DNA of 64,000 nucleotides from NCBI RefSeq assembly GCF_963678635.1, contig NC_087071.1, forward strand, positions 27,573,378 to 27,637,377, read 5' to 3'. Positions 45,479-55,839 of the stretch are shown one piece after another. The notes below the pieces were generated by a model. The model was not told the origin of the DNA. It searched no databases and worked only from the letters and a program-made list of their open reading frames with translations. The number at the start of each line of letters is the position of its first letter. The stretch's first letter is position 1. Source of the stretch: Symsagittifera roscoffensis. Taxonomy: Eukaryota; Xenacoelomorpha; Acoela; Convolutidae. The position numbers and the translations under genes were made by a program.

Positions 45479-47449
45479 ATGTGCGATGCTTCGAATTTTG
45501 GCATCGGCGCAGCATTATTACAATCACACAATGGTACAAACAAAATGAATCTTATATCAGCAAATTCTCGATTATTCACTCAAGCAGAGTTACGACTCTC
45601 AACTCTAATGAGAGAATGTACAGCCTTAATATGTACACTAACAGAATATGAATTTCTGATACTTGGATCAAAACATCCAACAGTTCTATTCACAGATCAC
45701 AAACCAATCATTTTTCTCTTTACACAAAAATCCAATCCAAATCACCGAGTTTATAGATTTCAATTAATTCTAATGAAATTTCCAAACTTATATATAAATT
45801 GGACAGCAGGAAAGAATCTTGCATTACCAGACACTTTAAGTCGAAATACACCACCTGAATTACTTACACGTAAAACTACAGTTGAAATACCCAAAAATAT
45901 AAAATTTTACCTTGCAGAAAACGAAACATCACCCCGACTAGAATGCAGATATGCAGTAAAAACTGACGTTGAACAATCGCAGATAAATAATCTACAACAC
46001 TTCCCACTTTATTTAGATTGCCAAAATAACCACTACGAAGTTGATCTACTTGGAACATCAAATTTCAAACCAATTCCATATTTACAATGGATAAAAAATA
46101 ACACCCAACAAAAAAGAGTAAAACAACACCCGCATAAAAAAGACCTTTTTCCGTTAATTGAAAAAGAAAATCTAACTGATAAAATAAATTCATCAGGACC
46201 ACAAACAAACGATTCAAAATACACAATAAATCAAGTTTTTGACCTCCATGACCCACTTGATACAATTCCTTTATCTAAATTAGAAATTGAAAACATTTTT
46301 CTCCACCCAACAGATAAAATTACAATTAATACTTTGAAACAATATCAAAATCTTGACCCAATAATTAGACAACTAAAATCGTGGCACAAATATAAAACTA
46401 AACCCGTAAAGGCAGATACAACAATTTTAGGAAACAAAACACTCCTCCGATATTTTCGAAAATTTAATAATACAACAATTAATGAAAACACAGACCTTCT
46501 AGAATGCCAATTAAATGAATCTACAGTTCCCTGTCTCCCTTTAAGTATGATTCTCATAGCTTTTAATATTTCACATACACAAAACATTAAAGGACACTCT
46601 GGATCAGAGAAAATATATTCAAATTTCATACAAAACTTTTATTTTCCAAATGCACCAACTTGGATAAAAGTACTATGCAATGATTGTATAGTATGTCAGC
46701 TAAATAAACCTTATCCAAATCAAAAACAAATAGCACAAAAACAAGATTTTAAAGGACAAAGTTTGTACTTTAACCACCGTATCTCATTTGATACAAAAGG
46801 ACCAATTTCACCATCATCCGAAGGAAACTCCTACATTATGGTAATTGTTGACGCATTTACACATTATGTAGCACTTAACCCAGTACCACATTGTAACGCT
46901 TATTACGCTTACACAACACTTTATGAACACTGGATAGCCAAATTCGGACTACCAGAAAATTTAGTTACAGACAACGGTACGGAATTCATAAATAATGAAA
47001 TCATCACACTATGTCATTTATATAACATCAAACACAAACCACGTACATCTCACGCACCTTGGACAAACGGCTTAGTCGAAGGTATGAACCGTTCACTACA
47101 AGAATATCTTAGATGTATCATCAATGGAAATGATACAAGATACACCGAATGGTCAGCAGATGTAAAACTATTTCCCTTAGCAAATAATTCACAAATCACG
47201 ACAACTCTAGGAATGTCACCATATGAAATGGTTTTTAATCAAAAGCCACGCAAACCAATTATGTTTACAGCAAACTCTCATAAAAATGCACAAAGTCATT
47301 GTCAACCGAATAAAGACTCAATTTGTTATAACCTACCTTTACACACACACGATGAAGATCATTTTCATCACCCACAAATTCTTAAATTAGCCTCCGGTAC
47401 ACACACCGAATGGATTTTAAACAGAGATAAAAAACACAATGAAATTTAA
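45479..47449 (+). pseudogene. RNase H and integrase of element 3
   Basis: RNase H: MCDASNFGIGAALLQS (first Asp), RECTALICTLTEYEF (Glu), VLFTDHKPIIFL (Asp), and the terminal LALPDTLSRN. Integrase zinc domain: HTQNIKGHSGSEKIY and LCNDCIVCQLN give HHCC. Catalytic core: ISFDTKGPISPSSEGNSYIM (Asp), LVTDNGTEFIN (Asp), and HAPWTNGLVEGMNRSL (Glu), all intact. A single in-frame TAA at 47447 interrupts the carboxy end. A linker of about 300 residues between RNase H and integrase is longer than usual. Confidence 0.92.
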
Positions 47450-48070
47450 CAAAAAGTAACAAAAAAGTTGTTACAAAGGCAAAACATTAATGAACAAATA
47501 AATTCACGCTTTACACCAGCCTCCGATTTAAAACTTGGAACATTTGTTTTAATACCCAATTTCAACACTCAAAAAGGAATTTCTAAAAAATTACAACCCC
47601 TTCGTAAAGGACCATACCAAATAATTGCCAAACCCACTGATGTCACATATAAAATCACCGACTCAGACCAAAAAGAAATTGTTCAACATCGAAACAACCT
47701 ATTACCTTATTACCCAAAAGAATACGCACTACGCGATTAAACTCAATTATATTCTTTCACAGGTTTAAAAGTTATTCAAAATAACCCACATACGGAAAAT
47801 AAAACAAAGGAACAACATGACATTCACCTCGAAAACCAAAATAAAAAATCAACTACAACGAAAAACAATACGAAAAAGCTAGATCAAAATATACCTCAAA
47901 AAGAAAGAAAAAATAGAAAAATGACAGAAAAAAAAATACCCCAAGAACAAATCGACAAATCAGAACATAGAGAGTCATCACGACTTAGAAATTAACCACG
48001 TAAAAACTATAAAACATTCATCCCACAATCTAAAATATTAAAGAAAGTCGAATTTCAAAAACAGCTTTAA
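47450..48070 (+). pseudogene. Pol carboxy-terminal (GPY/F-like) region
   Basis: The frame continues after the 47447 stop with LKLGTFVLIPNFNTQKGI and LQPLRKGPYQIIAKPTDVTY, the GPY/F module following gypsy-type integrases, then HRNNLLPYYPKEYALRD to a TAA at 47738. The same frame stays open, with one further stop near 47992, to 48068-48070, encoding a Lys/Gln-rich tail. Confidence 0.75.
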
Positions 48071-48890
48071 TTTTATATTTCATAATCTTTGCACCTCTGA
48101 AATATTTTGAACTTTCATTTTTCAAAATAACATGCTGACAAACACGCAGCGACTCTAGTTCATAATTAGCCAATAGGATTCATCCAATCCGTCACCTTCT
48201 CTAACTCTAGCACAAAACAACTAGACGAACGATATTAAACTCCAGGCATATCTATAACTATAATTTTGCGACCTCCAGGTCAAAAATAAGCAAACCACTC
48301 CAAATTGACAACTAAAATAAATATCACCATAATATCATAACCCTCCCTTATCTAATAACCCAAAGATCAACAATATTTCCCCAACTCAGACCTCAAATAC
48401 CCCCCAAAACAAATATGTTAAATTAGCCTAAAGTAAAAGAACGACCATTTTAATTAGCCTAAAGTATAAAAATCTCAAAAATACCCCAGATCATTTGACA
48501 AATAAAAATAAAGAAAAAGAAGACCTCCCGATCACCATAAAATTTGCCCCCAACAATTTTTCACAAAACTCAACCCACTTTTCAAAAAACCAATAAATAA
48601 TTCGACCACACTTGAAAATTGCCTCAAACAACAAAAAATATTCGATCGAGAAGCCATTTCTTAAATTCTCTTCTCTCGACCAGTCAACATAATTCTGAAC
48701 ATTCTCATAAACTTTTTAACGATATTTAAACTTTTAATCATATTTCTTTTTGATACCTTTGAAACTTTTGTAGTAATCTTAATCATTTTTTGCAATATTT
48801 TTTAAATTTTCTATTCCATATTTGAACTATTCCTCCAACTTTCAAAAGCTATTGACTATATCCACAGGTACGATTCACAAAACTTATCTA
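48071..48890 (+). other. Pol-to-env intergenic of element 3
   Basis: No ORF. A/C-rich up to about 48700, then abruptly T-rich (48715-48840), ending in GACTATATCCACAG at 48867. Confidence 0.6.
48715..48867 (+). promoter_or_regulatory. Candidate splice acceptor for subgenomic env-type mRNA
   Basis: A long pyrimidine-rich tract, rare in this G/T-poor element, ends in CACAG 24 bases before the 62-codon ORF. With the GTAAGT donors in the leader this could produce a spliced mRNA skipping gag-pol, as env-bearing gypsy-type elements do (family knowledge; splice not shown). Confidence 0.45.
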
Positions 48891-48891
48891 A

Positions 48892-49080
48892 ATGATACGA
48901 ACAATTTTTAGTAGAACAGATATTTGTTTACTATTTGTAATTTTTATAACATTTCTATCATCCCTCATCTTGACAATAAGCAAATGTAAAAAGAAAGCAA
49001 TCATCACATTCGCCCTAGCAACAATCCTCCTAATTCTTTTTCTAGAAGAATACTATAATAAGCATAAATTTTTTCACTAA
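48892..49080 (+). CDS. 62-residue two-helix membrane ORF
   Basis: Intact. Two hydrophobic stretches, ICLLFVIFITFLSSLILTI and IITFALATILLILFL, are separated by a Lys-rich turn (SKCKKKA), giving a hairpin membrane protein with a charged tail. It overlaps the next frame by about 35 bases. It may be a small accessory membrane protein, or the first exon/signal region of the following ORF. Not recognised as a known family. Confidence 0.5.
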   Translation: MIRTIFSRTDICLLFVIFITFLSSLILTISKCKKKAIITFALATILLILFLEEYYNKHKFFH

Positions 49081-50221
49081 AAAAATAAATCAAAAACCAT
49101 CAAAAAATGCTAACCAACAATCACACAGTCAGTCTTCACCGACATCATTCCAAGATAACCCAACACCACCTTCAACTACCCAAAACCCCCAAACATCTAC
49201 ACGAATTTCCTTTCAAGATAACCCATATACCTTTGAAGAACGACACGCTCGCTTATCTGAACCACTAGAGCCAGTTCAACGACAAGCACCTCTAAGTGAA
49301 CCAACATATAACTTATACCCAACACTACCACAAGAATTAAGTAGAATACGAAATCTTAGTCAAAACCAAAATACAGTCAAAATAAATAGACAAATTATAC
49401 ATCCTCGACGAAACAGAAATTTTCAAACCCCCCGAGTTCATTTTGATATACCTCAATCCCCATCACAAAGTACTCCAGAAAACCCCATTGGTATATTACC
49501 AGAAACCCCTACGTTTCTTTCACAACGTAGCACCTCAAGCCTACCCTCAGATTACTTAGGTTCAACACCAACATCTGAACAAATACGTGAAAATCCCTTT
49601 AACCCCACAAACCAAACATCACGACTACCATATTGGACAACACATTCATTCACACAAGGTGAATCAAATTTAATCAATGATCCAATAGATATTTCTACGG
49701 ATACAACATAATCCTCATCACTACCAGAAACATTATCACTACCATCAACACCATCAATAAGCCAGATTTCACCAACGCCTTTTAACTTAAATTTCCCAAA
49801 TAACCTCGACGCTAGATATCGAGAACAATCATCAACAAATATTCCTTTAAGACTAGACTCGAATACATTCACAGCACCTCCGCCATTATTTGGACAACAC
49901 CCAGAAAGTAACCGACTCCACAACTGGGCACTCAATAGACTACAATATAGACAAGACATCCACGAACACATTCGTGATCATAACATCCAAATACTCCAAC
50001 AAAATAGTCTACAATTAAAATTTGAAATCACGGTTAAACTAAACAACATTACTCAACATCCCTACCCATTAAACCCACCAAATATAACAGCTCAATCACT
50101 ACCACCACCATTTATAACAACTGAAGTAATATACAAATACGACAGATATACCAAAAAGACAATTGGTTACATCACATTTTATAACCCATACTCAGGATTA
50201 TCATACACATATATATTCTAA
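49046..50221 (+). pseudogene. Pro/Ser/Thr/Gln-rich ORF upstream of env
   Basis: One continuous frame of about 390 codons from after a stop at 49043, broken only by a TAA at 49709-49711. The first 270 residues are low complexity (PSSPTSFQDNP-like, many Pro, Ser, Thr, Gln). The last 110 look folded: HNWALNRLQYRQDIHEHIRD, FEITVKLNNITQHPYPL and IGYITFYNPYSGLSYTYIF. The end overlaps the env signal-peptide region by 37 bases. No ATG is well placed, so translation may need splicing or a lost start. Family unknown. The layout (disordered amino half, compact carboxy half) resembles the ORF at 51566. Confidence 0.5.
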
Positions 50222-51569
50222 AAATATTAATTTTTCTCCGACTCTTTTTTCTAGTAATCTCCAATCAGAACATAAACCCTTCCCCCCGCACAGGACCCCA
50301 AGATTTATTAGTAACACATTACGATTGTGAAGAAAATGAACAAAAAACACTACACAAATATGCAATAAATCAAGTATCACAATGCGAAACAGAACCACAA
50401 GCTATAGAAAATACAAATGTAATAGCGACACTTTATTCAAAAGCCCGAGCAACACCAGTTATAGGATATAAATTCACAGCAACATTTTCTGAAAAGAAAG
50501 TACATTGTTCACAAGTCTCAAATGGAAATAAAAACCGACTTGACCACGAATCATTCTACCAGAGTAATATCGAACGACTTTTACATCTCAATCCCGAAGA
50601 TTGTAAAAACGAGTTACTCCGACTAAATATCACAAGAAATAAAAACGCAGATAGAAAGTTAGTATATTTCCCAGTTTTTTCAGATTCTGTACATCAAGCA
50701 GAACTTGAAAGATATCAAGGACATATAAAATTAGATGAAAAATACCCATACAACGGCGCACACGGAAGATTAACTTATGACATACACGATAAACACTGGA
50801 TACCACATATTGGTATAAATAACCCATCAAACTGCAAAGCAGACACAAAAAATAAAGGATATCAAGAAATAATGTTTTTCGATTGGAAAATACAACTCGA
50901 AAAAATACAACTCACACGCGATTTATCTGACAACACAATGATCTATCAAGGAATTAGATTACCTTGTAAAAACGACCACAAGATATCTCACCTATAAATA
51001 TTTTTAGCTTTGTTACACTCAAAAATGAAATTCTTGATTTTCTAGGATGGCCCTATTACATCTTAGAAAAATTAACTATTTTAAAAGCAATGTTTAACTT
51101 TATAGGATTTCTTTTTTCACTTTCAAAAGGAATCTAAAATACATGCGCTATACACACACAAGTAAATAGACAAGCAAGTGTAGCACGCATACTATTTGCA
51201 GGATTTTTTGGAATTTTTTCATCATCAATAAACAAAATTCTTTTAGACGCACAAATAAAAGAATACAACACAAAAATAGCAACAAGACAGAACACATATG
51301 ACGAAGAACATAACAATGTAGAAATAACGCCTACAGCACCACAGTTACCACCCCTACCACATAACCATCCATTATCCCTAGTCCCACGAAATTTTCGAAA
51401 TTTAGCAATAACACATAATCCAAATTTTAGACCAACCATATCACAAAGTCCCATTCAACATATAATGACACATCATTCACTAGATGAAAATACATATGAA
51501 CAAATTATAGAACAACCCCATACCACCGCTTTTCAGTCTCAAAATAATAATTTTTTTAGCCCACGATGA
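50185..51569 (+). pseudogene. Env-like glycoprotein, damaged
   Basis: Part 1 (50185-50997) opens with a hydrophobic signal-like stretch, ILIFLRLFFLVISN; the expected ATG reads ATA. A cysteine-containing ectodomain follows, with blocks THYDCEEN, INQVSQCETEP, KKVHCSQVSNG, NPEDCKNELLRLNITR (an N-glycosylation site) and GIRLPCKND, ending at a TAA. Part 2 (51000-51569, other frame) has a hydrophobic anchor, LTILKAMFNFIGFLFSL, a TAA at 51135, then a second hydrophobic block ILFAGFFGIFSSSI and a long Pro/His-rich tail. The fusion-active middle of a viral glycoprotein is not visible, so an internal deletion is likely. Cysteine layout recalls the mononegavirus/chuvirus-type glycoproteins captured by arthropod retroelements (low-confidence inference); not the baculovirus F type of errantiviruses, since no furin site or fusion peptide is seen. 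Confidence 0.6.
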
Positions 51570-53086
51570 GCCGACAACTTGGATCCCTACACCGCTCAAA
51601 TTCCCATCCAACCAACCTCAACACTCCAATTACAATAATTCCACTTTTTGCTTTCCCGCCACCCGATTTCCCAACCAATAATATAACATCAGGCATGAAT
51701 TCAGACACTAATTCACATATCTCAGTTTTATACTCCATTTCACAACTCAATAACCCAAATATTGAAACCCCTAATGAATTTGCAGACTCTGAACCATCTC
51801 CATCCAATAATTTTCAAACCAACTCCTCAGTTTTTTCAAAACCCCCTTTTCAGCCAATCCCACCAAATAACCCACTCCCATCCATTTCTACACCCTCTTA
51901 TGCTTCACAAGTCACCCCAATCTACTCTTCATTTCATTCAGACCGATCATCCAATTCTCCAGACACTCCCCAAATCTCCCAAGAACTAGATAATTTTATC
52001 ACCCTACAACAACAACCCTTCCACCTTGACACCCCCACTAAAAATCAGATTTCATCCACAATAGAATCATCAAACCCACCTACCCCTACACCCTCTTCAG
52101 CTTATACCGCATCATTAGCACCATCATCCACATCCACCGAATCATCAAATAGCACTAATAGAGCTTATCGCACTTTCAAAAGAAAATTCCCAAACCATCC
52201 ATTTCCAACAAAACCAGGTACAGCCCGTGAATATATTAATCATCCAAATCACACTAACACGAAAGATTTTTTAGCAATCACCTTACCTTCATTTCCACAG
52301 TATACTTTGAACACCCCTAACGACACTAACGACACACGTAGTTTTGTAGATGAACAAGTTTTAATGCCTACACTTCATTGGACATCTTATTATCATTTTA
52401 CTAACCCCCTTTGCCTACCTTTATCTAATACTCACATCGATATAGAAAGAAATCAAAATATGCTATATCGACTCACCACACCACTAACACATAGACAATT
52501 TACTTATATAGGATATAAAAAATCTTTAAAAACATACACTGCACCCCGAGCTAACGAATATACGCTAGAATATTACGATCATAACATCATCCGAGCTAAC
52601 CAAGACCAATTTTTAGATGATGATCGTTTCGCTAACCCACAAATCACAGAAAAATTCTTCATCAAAACACCATATGTTTTTACACTCAATATATTTGATC
52701 GCAAATTCGACCACGTCATTTCTGAAGCACTAACCGACATGCAAGCTTACGAAAATTTTAAAGAAAGATTTCAATTATTTTCACTAACCTTCAATTTCCT
52801 TGCACCACATGAACGCGATTTGCACTGCTCACACGACATTATGTTACGCACTAAACAAACCCACACATATACATATTATCGTTTCATACAAAATCATTTT
52901 GATCTACACACTCCATCAAGACAACCACACCACCGTTTTCAGTTTGTTAACTCTAAATACACTTCACCATTTTCTCTTAACTTCACATATTGCATCAAAG
53001 ATACTAACCTTCACGGTATTCTTCGCAATTATGATCCCATAACCCAAATGTATATTTTTTGTCCCATCACGAAGACCAACGATTGA
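51566..53086 (+). CDS. Intact 506-residue ORF downstream of env, unknown
   Basis: It starts with ATG overlapping the env stop as ATGA, an arrangement used elsewhere for coupled termination-reinitiation. Residues 1-200 are Ser/Pro/Thr/Asn-rich and disordered-looking. Residues about 205-500 appear folded and rich in Tyr, Phe and His: RAYRTFKRKFPNHPFPTKPG, MPTLHWTSYYHFTNPLCLPL, FFIKTPYVFTLNIFDRKF, FSLTFNFLAPHERDLHCSHD and TYTYYRFIQNHFDL. No signal peptide, membrane span, zinc motif or enzyme signature was recognised. It is the longest undamaged gene downstream of pol, which suggests selection or recent insertion. It could be a structural or regulatory accessory protein of the element. Confidence 0.65.
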   Translation: MSRQLGSLHRSNSHPTNLNTPITIIPLFAFPPPDFPTNNITSGMNSDTNSHISVLYSISQLNNPNIETPNEFADSEPSPSNNFQTNSSVFSKPPFQPIPPNNPLPSISTPSYASQVTPIYSSFHSDRSSNSPDTPQISQELDNFITLQQQPFHLDTPTKNQISSTIESSNPPTPTPSSAYTASLAPSSTSTESSNSTNRAYRTFKRKFPNHPFPTKPGTAREYINHPNHTNTKDFLAITLPSFPQYTLNTPNDTNDTRSFVDEQVLMPTLHWTSYYHFTNPLCLPLSNTHIDIERNQNMLYRLTTPLTHRQFTYIGYKKSLKTYTAPRANEYTLEYYDHNIIRANQDQFLDDDRFANPQITEKFFIKTPYVFTLNIFDRKFDHVISEALTDMQAYENFKERFQLFSLTFNFLAPHERDLHCSHDIMLRTKQTHTYTYYRFIQNHFDLHTPSRQPHHRFQFVNSKYTSPFSLNFTYCIKDTNLHGILRNYDPITQMYIFCPITKTND

Positions 53087-53260
53087 TCCTGGAACTTCTC
53101 TAACAAGAAAACCCAGAAGAAATATGATGTTCGCCAAATACCAACGTCCATCATCCATCCTTTGAATTGCAGAAAGACTATTCTAAAAAACTCTGTAAAA
53201 CCCGGATGGGTGAAACCTGATCTAAACTACATTTTATGATTGGATAAATTAGATATTTTA
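53087..53260 (+). other. 3' untranslated region of element 3
   Basis: Contains the purine-rich AACAAGAAAACCCAGAAGAAA at 53103-53123 minus its end, a possible polypurine tract, followed by TGATG. LTR start could be here, at TGTAAAACC (53194) or at TGTAAAGTA (53265). Confidence 0.35.
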
Positions 53261-53590
53261 CCGCTGTAAAGTATTTAATATTAACCAATCATGATCCATC
53301 TAACTAACAACCCACTTATTTGTAAGTGCTGAGATTACTTGTAATTTCAGCACCAGAGAGATTTGAATTTAACTTAGAAATTAGTTGCCTCTCCAAGAGA
53401 ACTTCAGCAGCCGCAATAAACCAGTATACCCTAGATCTATTGAGCCTAGCAGAGACTAGTTAAACAACCTGAGACTAGATAGTATAAGAGTAAGATTAGG
53501 ATCGGTATTAGACTAAGAAGTTGCACGAATCTATCCGGCCGAAAATAAGATAGCGTGACGAGCAGACGGTGTACCCTATCCGAAATTACT
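53261..53590 (+). repeat. Probable 3' LTR of element 3
   Basis: Related to 961-1258 (see there). It has GCAATAAACCAGTATACC, a polyA signal in R-like context, and ends CCGAAATTACT. Exact ends are uncertain and no target duplication was found. Confidence 0.5.
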
Positions 53591-53854
53591 CTATGAGTTA
53601 AGACCATTGGTTATAACTCAGTATGGAGGTTTTTTTTTAGTTGACTTTAAACTTAACTCAAAAAAAATTAGTCAATTAATGTATAATTTAATCATTTCTT
53701 TGGTAGTTGACAATTCTAATAAGTTTTTTTACTTATTCGCTAGTATAAATCAACATTTACCCGTTTTTCTGCTCTCAAAACTGCCAATCACAATCGAGAT
53801 AAGAAAACAAGCGTGCGCTTTTCTTTTCTCTATTTTGATTGGCTAACGACGTGT

Positions 53855-54465
53855 CTACCCGCACCGAGCGCCCATGGATCATAATCGATTATATTGTCAT
53901 AATATGGTCAGCATCTATAAAATGACAAAATAATCGATTATAATCCATTAAAAATGGATTATAATCCTAATAATTTTTATGCCAACAAAATCCATTATAA
54001 TCGATTATAATCTATTATAATGGATTTTTTCGAGGGGTTATTCAGTAAACTTAAAATTTTGTTCAAAGTTATCTCATTTCCTGTTTAGTGTAGTTGCTAC
54101 GTGTTATGTTTCATAAAATGTTACATTTAAGAAAAAAATGTATATATTTTTTCTCTGCTTTTTCTAATTCATCGCAGTTTAACACTTCATTTTACCCCCC
54201 CCCCAGCCAGTTAAGCCCCCAGTACCCAGTATACTACCACCCACCAGTTTACTATCCCCCCCCCCAAAATAATCGACTTCAGTGACAAAAATAATGGATT
54301 ATAATCGATTATAATGGATTATAATGGATTATATTCGATTATAATGGCTATATAATCTAATCGATTTCGTGGTCTGAATTTTACATCCGTAATGGATTAT
54401 AATCGATTATTTTTGTCCCGAGAATCCATTATAATCGATTAGAATCCATGGGCGCTTGGTGCGGG
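53855..54465. mobile_element. Complete MITE with CCGCACC ends and TA target
   Basis: The left CCCGCACCGAGCGCCCATGG and right CCATGGGCGCTTGGTGCGGG are inverted repeats differing at one base, flanked by TA on both sides (53853-53854, 54466-54467). The interior is full of AATCGATTATAATCC/GGATTATAATCGATT palindromic units plus C runs. No transposase. Its left end recurs at 11260. Confidence 0.9.
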
Positions 54466-54479
54466 TACTTTATGGAATG

Positions 54480-55060
54480 TCTGTTTTTAGCTACGAAATG
54501 TTGAAGAGCACCGATTGATTGAGATTTTTCGGACATCCGGCCTTCGCGCGAATAGTCTCCCAAAAAGGCAGAAAGGACTGATGTCCTCCTAAGCAGCGCC
54601 AATTCTTTTTTGAGATGAAATTTAGTTCACTTTCGATCAAGTTATAATCTGCAGCTTAAATTTTAATTTAACATGCGGATAACGTACCTTGTTACAAAAG
54701 TAAAGATATATTCCCTCGCCAAAACGGTATGCTATTATATTATAACTGTTTATGTTCGTTGGAGTTTGACCTGAATTATGTGCTTCTACAACTCTAACTA
54801 TAACTTAAACCCATCAACATTTTGCAATATTTGAGGCCTGTCTGTTGAACCAAAAAAGGAAAACATTTCTAATAAAAGATTGTTGCAAGAGCAAAACTGA
54901 GCAAAGTAAAAATAAAACAAAACATGATTTGCAAACAAACTCAAATGAATTCGCAACAGTCACTATCACGCATTCCGCCGTGTGCAATGGCTGTGCAAAT
55001 AAAAATTTCTAGAAACAATAGTTTAAGCCAAAATACGTAGTTGTTACAAGAAACCTGAAA
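54480..55060. repeat. Dispersed repeat, first copy
   Basis: Blocks match 58880-59110 (AATAGTCTCCCAAAAAGGCAG against GAGTAGCCCCCAAAAATGGCAG; TGTCCTCCTAAGCA against TGTCCTCCTTAAGCA; GTATGCTATT) and 60180-60310 (CAACTCTA-CTATAACTTAA-CCCAT; ATTTGAGGCC). Diverged members of one family; no termini defined. Confidence 0.6.
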
Positions 55061-55364
55061 GACAATCGAGGCTCAAAGTTTCCTAATAAAAAAACAGAAT
55101 CGGAGCTCAAAAGTTTTAAAGTTTCTTAATTGTATACACTGTGAGTTTCTGCGAGAGTAGTGTATTAGAAGGTATTAGAATGAACGCACTGTATTTACCA
55201 ACCTAACTTCCAAATAAATGTCTATTTGGTGGCGCTTTTGATAATGATGATCTGTAGCATTGAAAATTTCATAATATCTGTTCTATGCTTTTTTTGTGGC
55301 TAATGTTTGTTGATCGTTAAACGTCCGTGGGCGAATCGGTAAGAGGTGAGACTGTTAATCAAGT

Positions 55365-55649
55365 TCAATTTGAATTCAAGTTCAATTCATCGTTTTCAAT
55401 CACAGTTTTGACAACTTCTGGAACGGAAGGTCTTACGGCTCCGATTCGTTTTTGGATTTCAGCGTAGACTTTCTGGCATGAACTTCTATTTACTCCAGTT
55501 ACTTTCAGTTTGTGTGGCGACGATTGCGTATCCAGGAATACATTTTGGATTCCAGTCATCTGTCTCAAGGTCTGTATAGCAGAACCTTTCTTGCCGATGA
55601 TGACTCTAGCGTAAGAAGGATCAAAGTCGTAGCTCTCAATGTACACCAT
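55365..55649 (-). pseudogene. Truncated duplicate of the KH-domain gene
   Basis: 95 codons matching the first part of the 34543-36156 gene (KH domain with intact GKKG in VIIGKKGSAIQ), plus about 30 bases of shared sequence upstream of the ATG. It ends soon after NDELNLNSN where similarity stops. The J domain is absent. The shared upstream sequence favours DNA-level duplication over reverse transcription of an mRNA, unless the 5' UTR is included. It may still make a small KH protein, but a relic is more likely. Confidence 0.75.
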
Positions 55650-55839
55650 CGTTGAAATAAAATGCTGGATACGTTGTCTTTAATGAGGAAAAAATTGACC
55701 CAAGTAAGTTTTACTAAACAGAATTCAATCTAATTTAAATATGTAAATTTAACTGGAAGCCAAAAAAATTGCCGGTCAGAAAAGTTACGAATTTACAAAG
55801 ATGGAAGACGTTTTCTAACGAAAATTAAAAAGGCATAAA

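Larger units (their letters stand above)
38100..53590 (+). mobile_element. Large A-rich env-bearing LTR retroelement (element 3)
   Basis: A Ty3/gypsy-type gag-pro-RT-RNase H-integrase core with an env-like gene and at least three additional ORFs, about 15 kb. The plus strand is strikingly A-rich and G-poor throughout, unlike the flanks. A probable 3' LTR lies at 53261-53590; no 5' LTR was found, so the left boundary is approximate and the copy may be 5'-truncated. Gag-pol breaks are mainly single-base frame breaks (near 42085, 44315, 44683 and 45420) and single in-frame stops (41593, 47447, 47738), so decay is light. Env is more damaged. Confidence 0.85.

Noticed and set aside
45336-46629. 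Several Phe/Leu/Tyr-rich minus-strand frames resembling membrane proteins
   Set aside because: Antisense to A-rich pol, where T-rich codons inevitably give Phe, Leu and Tyr.
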